7,405 nucleotides of DNA from Spirochaetota bacterium (GTDB lineage Bacteria; Spirochaetota; Spirochaetia; Treponematales; Treponemataceae): contig JAKJFV010000068.1 of the NCBI GenBank assembly GCA_022704725.1, positions 1 to 7,405 on the forward strand, read 5' to 3'. Below are positions 4,820 to 7,405 of this stretch, piece after piece. How positions within the stretch are numbered: position 1 is the stretch's first letter; each line of letters starts with the position of its first letter. A program made the position numbers and the translations under genes. The notes beneath the pieces are model-generated. The model did not search any database. It was not told where the DNA came from and saw nothing but the letters and a program-made list of their open reading frames with translations.

Positions 4820-5314
4820 ATGAAAATGAAAAAAGTCTTAACGATAATTTTAGGTTTTCTTTTAATTGGGAGTTTTTGTTTTCTTTTTACTGGATGTGCA
4901 ACTGTACAATATGGAACAAAATATAGAAGTTATTTGAATACATTACCAGAGCCACCAGCAAACGAAGGAATTATTTGCATAATAAGACCTTCGGCTTTTG
5001 GAGCTTCTCTTGCTGGATGGGATTTATTTATAAATGGCATATTTATAGGCAAATTAGTTTCTGGTTCTTATATATACCAAACTGTAGAGCCTGGAAAATA
5101 TACAATAATTGCGACTTTCAGTATCTCTGTATTATCAGAGGAAGTAAATTTAAAAGCAGGAGAAATAATATATTTAAAAACTAAGGTGGCTATGGGATTT
5201 CCTCAAGGAATTTACCCCTGCTCTGAAGAAGAAGCACAGGAATATATCAAGAAATATCCAGCTGTTAATATTAGCAAAGATATTCAAAAAGAGAACACAG
5301 AAACAGGATTTTAA
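4820..5314 (+). CDS. DUF2846-like lipoprotein
   Basis: A 164-residue predicted lipoprotein. It has a charged start (MKMKK), a hydrophobic core (VLTIILGFLLIGSFCFLF) and lipobox FTGC with the lipidated cysteine at 26. The mature part from about 49 resembles DUF2846: a strand CIIRPSAFGAS, then WDLFINGIFIGKLVSGSYIY, then EPGKYTIIATF and a late LKAGEIIYLKTKV strand. This is a small beta-sandwich (PEGA-like in feel) found on exported lipoproteins, of unknown function. It would be anchored on the outer face of the membrane. The ATG at 4820 has a GGGGG-type ribosome site and lies 15 bases after the TAA that ends the readthrough frame of the first gene. Confidence 0.82.
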   Translation: MKMKKVLTIILGFLLIGSFCFLFTGCATVQYGTKYRSYLNTLPEPPANEGIICIIRPSAFGASLAGWDLFINGIFIGKLVSGSYIYQTVEPGKYTIIATFSISVLSEEVNLKAGEIIYLKTKVAMGFPQGIYPCSEEEAQEYIKKYPAVNISKDIQKENTETGF

Positions 5315-5339
5315 GGGTTAATGCTAAAAGGGGGATGAA

Positions 5340-5711
5340 ATGGTTATTTTTCTCTATATTCTATGTGCCATAAGTTTTATTAATGGTTTGAATGTTTCCA
5401 TAAACGCAGAAACCGTAATGCAACAAATAGTAAGCAGTTTATCTTTTGTTGCAGCAAGCATTTTATTGGTTGGCGGGACTATTGTTTTTGAATTACAGAA
5501 AAGAGAAGTAAAAGAGCAAAAGCCTGAAGAAAAAAAAACGACAGTTCTGACAACGGAGAAAATAACGGAAAAAATAGATGACAGTATTTTAAAATTTCAA
5601 AACTTTGAAAATCTACCACTAAAAGTTAGAGTGTTTATAGGTCTGATAATAATTGTCTTGACAATACTTGTTGGGTTTATTTTACGGGCAAATATTTTAA
5701 GAGGACATTAA
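5340..5711 (+). CDS. Small membrane protein with three predicted helices
   Basis: A 123-residue protein of no recognised family. Predicted membrane segments are at about 2-18 (VIFLYILCAISFINGL), 31-50 (VSSLSFVAASILLVGGTIVF) and 97-116 (RVFIGLIIIVLTILVGFILR). Between the second and third is a hydrophilic, lysine/glutamate-rich stretch (about 51-95; KREVKEQKPEEKK onward) that probably lies in the cytoplasm and may be a coiled coil. It ends two residues after RANILRG. The ATG at 5340 has AGGGGG seven bases upstream; an overlapping ATG at 5335 opens only a short frame. Gaps of 25 and 28 nt to its neighbours support cotranscription. Confidence 0.75.
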   Translation: MVIFLYILCAISFINGLNVSINAETVMQQIVSSLSFVAASILLVGGTIVFELQKREVKEQKPEEKKTTVLTTEKITEKIDDSILKFQNFENLPLKVRVFIGLIIIVLTILVGFILRANILRGH

Positions 5712-5739
5712 ACGGATATTTTAACTATGGGAGGAAGGC

Positions 5740-6282
5740 ATGAAATGGAAAGGGATTTTGTTGGGAGTTTTGTTGATAGGGAGTTTTGCTTTTGCAAGAG
5801 TAGAAAAAAAATATGATGATTTCGACGGCACTTTAACGGTTAAGAGTTCAATAGATAAGTTTTGTTCTCCATGGTGTAATGTTATATTCGGAAAAACGCA
5901 ACATAGAAATAGAACAATATCTTGGACTCTATCCTTTATTAGAATGGAAGCAAGTCGTTACTGGCCTTTTTCTGCAATATCTATAGAAATAAAAGTAAAA
6001 TCAAGAATTGGTGAAGAGGTCAAGGAAGAAATATTTGAAGCGCAAAATATTGATACTGGAATTTATAGAGGCTATATGTCATCCGGAATGTGGAAAATAT
6101 CAGATGAATTACAGGAGAGAATTTTAAATGCCTCTGAAGTTACAATTCGAGTATATTCTATAAATAGTCCAGCAGAAACATGGTTAGTACCTGAAAAGAT
6201 ATTAAAAGAGTGGAAAGGAGTCATAAATGTATTTGATGAAGAAATAAACAAGCAAAAACAGAAAGCAGAAGAAGGAGAATGA
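5740..6282 (+). CDS. Secreted protein of unknown function
   Basis: A 180-residue protein with a clean signal peptide (MKWKGILLGVLLIGSFAFA) and a likely signal peptidase I cut after A19. The mature domain opens RVEKKYDDFDGTLTVKSS, a 'YDDFDG' start seen in uncharacterised exported proteins. It continues with alternating beta-type segments (SIEIKVKSRIGEEVKEEIFE, EVTIRVYSINSPAETWLVP) and ends in a lysine/glutamate-rich helix (INKQKQKAEEGE). Two cysteines (FCSPWCN, about 42-46) could form a disulphide outside the cell. A GGGAGG ribosome site precedes the ATG. The stop TGA overlaps an ATG of the next frame. The LLIGSF core of its signal peptide is shared with the lipoprotein two genes upstream. No function can be given. 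Confidence 0.78.
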   Translation: MKWKGILLGVLLIGSFAFARVEKKYDDFDGTLTVKSSIDKFCSPWCNVIFGKTQHRNRTISWTLSFIRMEASRYWPFSAISIEIKVKSRIGEEVKEEIFEAQNIDTGIYRGYMSSGMWKISDELQERILNASEVTIRVYSINSPAETWLVPEKILKEWKGVINVFDEEINKQKQKAEEGE

Positions 6283-6287
6283 AATCC

Positions 6288-7292
6288 ATGAATTTACAAG
6301 GTCTAATAAAGGGAATAGAAAATTTGGTTATCGGTAAATTTAAGCAACCTGATGAAATAAAAACTGAACAGCATTCAGGGGAAAACAATACACAAGAAAA
6401 AGAAATTGATGTAAAACTTTTAAGCGAAATAGGGGAAAAATTAGAAAAGGCAGAATTAAAAGAATTTTTGAAGAACGTAGAAATAAAGATTGAAACAACC
6501 ACATCTGTTGAAAAAGACAATATTAATAAATCTTCTGATATTAATAGCGAAGATTATATAGGCAAGGCAGTATTGTCACCCGGAGATACCCTGCAAGATT
6601 TTTTGGATAGATTGACAACAGACTTAAGCCGTAAAAAAACAGAATGGTTTATTGTAGGGTTATTTGAAAATCTTATTCCACGTCATATGATTGAGATAAA
6701 GGGAAGAACTTCTTGGGTAATTTATAATCAAAAAAAAATAATAGCAACAGCAAAAGAACTTAAAGCCAATACGCTTATTACATTGCATAATCATCCTTCA
6801 TCAGCAATTACAGGAGCGCATTTAACACCTTCTAAAAGTGATATGGAATCCGCCTATTCATTTTATTGCCAATGCAAAAATGCGGGATTAGATTTTATAG
6901 ACGATTTTATAATAAGCGGTAATTGTTATAGTTCACACTTGACTAAATCTTTAGTAAAAGCAGGAATTATAGAAACAGACAAAATTAATTGTCTTTTATA
7001 TCGATATTTATGGAATGGGGATTTGGATAAATTTGCAGTTCTGAAAAGCATAGTAGGAAGGAATAAAGAATACACCGAAATAAAAATTCCTGAAAATTCA
7101 TTAAGAGAACTGGAGAAGAATAATTTAAGCGCTAAAGAAAGGGAAGTGATAGAAAAAACGTATTTTTTACCTAATGCGTTGAGCAAGGTAACCGGAATAG
7201 AAGTAGGTGAAATAAGGGATATAATAAATAGCATGGAAGAGGATGGATTTCGCCTCATAAAGTTTCAGTCTGGCAGTAGGCTGATTGACTGA
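6288..7292 (+). CDS. RadC/JAMM-like domain protein
   Basis: A 334-residue protein with a central JAB/MPN (RadC-like) domain at about 90-215. The metal motif is HNHPSS at 167-172 followed by PSKSD, giving the JAMM pattern H-x-H...S-x-x-D (H167, H169, S182, D185). E119 in TEWFIVGLFEN is a candidate catalytic glutamate. Typical RadC has HNHPSG with a shorter loop to the S-x-x-D; here the loop is longer (AITGAHLT). JAMM enzymes are zinc peptidases or isopeptidases, while RadC activity is unclear. The N-terminal 85 residues are charged and helical. The C-terminal about 60 (LSAKEREVIEKTYFLPNALS...VGEIRDIINSMEEDGFRLI) look like a winged-helix-type module. The start at 6288 is preferred to 6279, since GGAG (6274-6277) is only one base from 6279 but ten from 6288. 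It is the last gene of the operon, and its target is unknown. Confidence 0.82.
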   Translation: MNLQGLIKGIENLVIGKFKQPDEIKTEQHSGENNTQEKEIDVKLLSEIGEKLEKAELKEFLKNVEIKIETTTSVEKDNINKSSDINSEDYIGKAVLSPGDTLQDFLDRLTTDLSRKKTEWFIVGLFENLIPRHMIEIKGRTSWVIYNQKKIIATAKELKANTLITLHNHPSSAITGAHLTPSKSDMESAYSFYCQCKNAGLDFIDDFIISGNCYSSHLTKSLVKAGIIETDKINCLLYRYLWNGDLDKFAVLKSIVGRNKEYTEIKIPENSLRELEKNNLSAKEREVIEKTYFLPNALSKVTGIEVGEIRDIINSMEEDGFRLIKFQSGSRLID

Positions 7293-7319
7293 ATACAACA
7301 AAGAAATTAAAAAGGATTT

Positions 7320-7380
7320 TTAGGCATTACCGGATATGTTAAACAGTTGCGGCGGTTTTTCCGGTAAAAAAACTGCCTAA
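7320..7380. repeat. Interrupted palindrome downstream of the operon
   Basis: Outer arms TTAGGCA (7320-7326) and TGCCTAA (7374-7380) and inner arms TTACCGGA (7327-7334) and TCCGGTAA (7360-7367) are perfect inverted repeats. They give 15 pairs with a six-base AAAAAC bulge on the right and a 25-base centre. It could act as a terminator-like hairpin for the operon, a recombination site or the end of a mobile element. No T run follows the right arm, so a standard terminator is not the best reading. Confidence 0.6.
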
Positions 7381-7405
7381 TGCCGGAGAAGTGGGGGGGA
7401 CAGAA

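Noticed and set aside
4280..7292. Ubiquitin-like conjugation system because of the JAMM domain
   Set aside because: No E1, E2 or ubiquitin-like protein with a terminal GG is seen in the window.
7320..7380. Integron attC site (GTTAAAC near 7339 fits GTTRRRY)
   Set aside because: The match is short and expected by chance; the palindrome does not have the R/L box order and no integrase is in view.
1..7405. CRISPR array
   Set aside because: No regularly spaced repeats were seen; the only tandem repeat has two 10-bp copies.

Overview
The window looks like a piece of chromosome from a low-to-moderate GC Firmicute, most likely an anaerobic clostridium-type organism. The grounds are strong AGGAGG-type ribosome binding sites, tight gene packing, a Feo/Fur iron module with two small FeoA proteins, a flavin-dependent thymidylate synthase (ThyX) relic and an IS630-type element. 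The genus cannot be fixed from this sequence. The left part (1 to about 1900) is visibly richer in GC than the right part (about 4200 to 7300), which is AT-rich and looks acquired.

Left block, all on the minus strand: a decayed thyX, then fur, then feoA-feoA-feoB (feoB runs off the left edge). fur has an ideal vegetative promoter. Both fur and the feo operon carry the same 23-bp imperfect palindrome in the same place, touching the last base of the -10 box. This points to Fur controlling its own gene and ferrous iron uptake.

Middle block (2051-3324): an IS630-family insertion sequence with TA target duplication, terminal inverted repeats, its own promoter and a transposase split into two frames joined at a run of eight A's, consistent with -1 ribosomal frameshifting. 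Removing the element and one TA restores a 52-codon plus-strand ORF. To its right, a tRNA-Ser(UGA) gene has a good promoter, but only the acceptor 5' strand, D arm and anticodon arm remain; the variable arm, T arm and 3' acceptor strand are missing.

Right block (3632-7405): after a gene-poor stretch with a tandem 10-bp repeat comes a small XRE-type repressor on the minus strand. Divergent from it is a compact plus-strand run of five genes: a membrane zinc-ribbon protein, a DUF2846-like lipoprotein, a three-helix membrane protein, a secreted protein and a RadC/JAMM-like protein. Spacing is 15 to 28 nt, with the last pair nearly overlapping. A promoter with an inverted repeat inside it lies between the repressor and the operon. 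This cassette, next to a broken tRNA gene, is the best candidate for an undescribed accessory system; its function is unknown. The first gene carries an in-frame TAG followed by 44 more open codons. The block ends in an interrupted palindrome.
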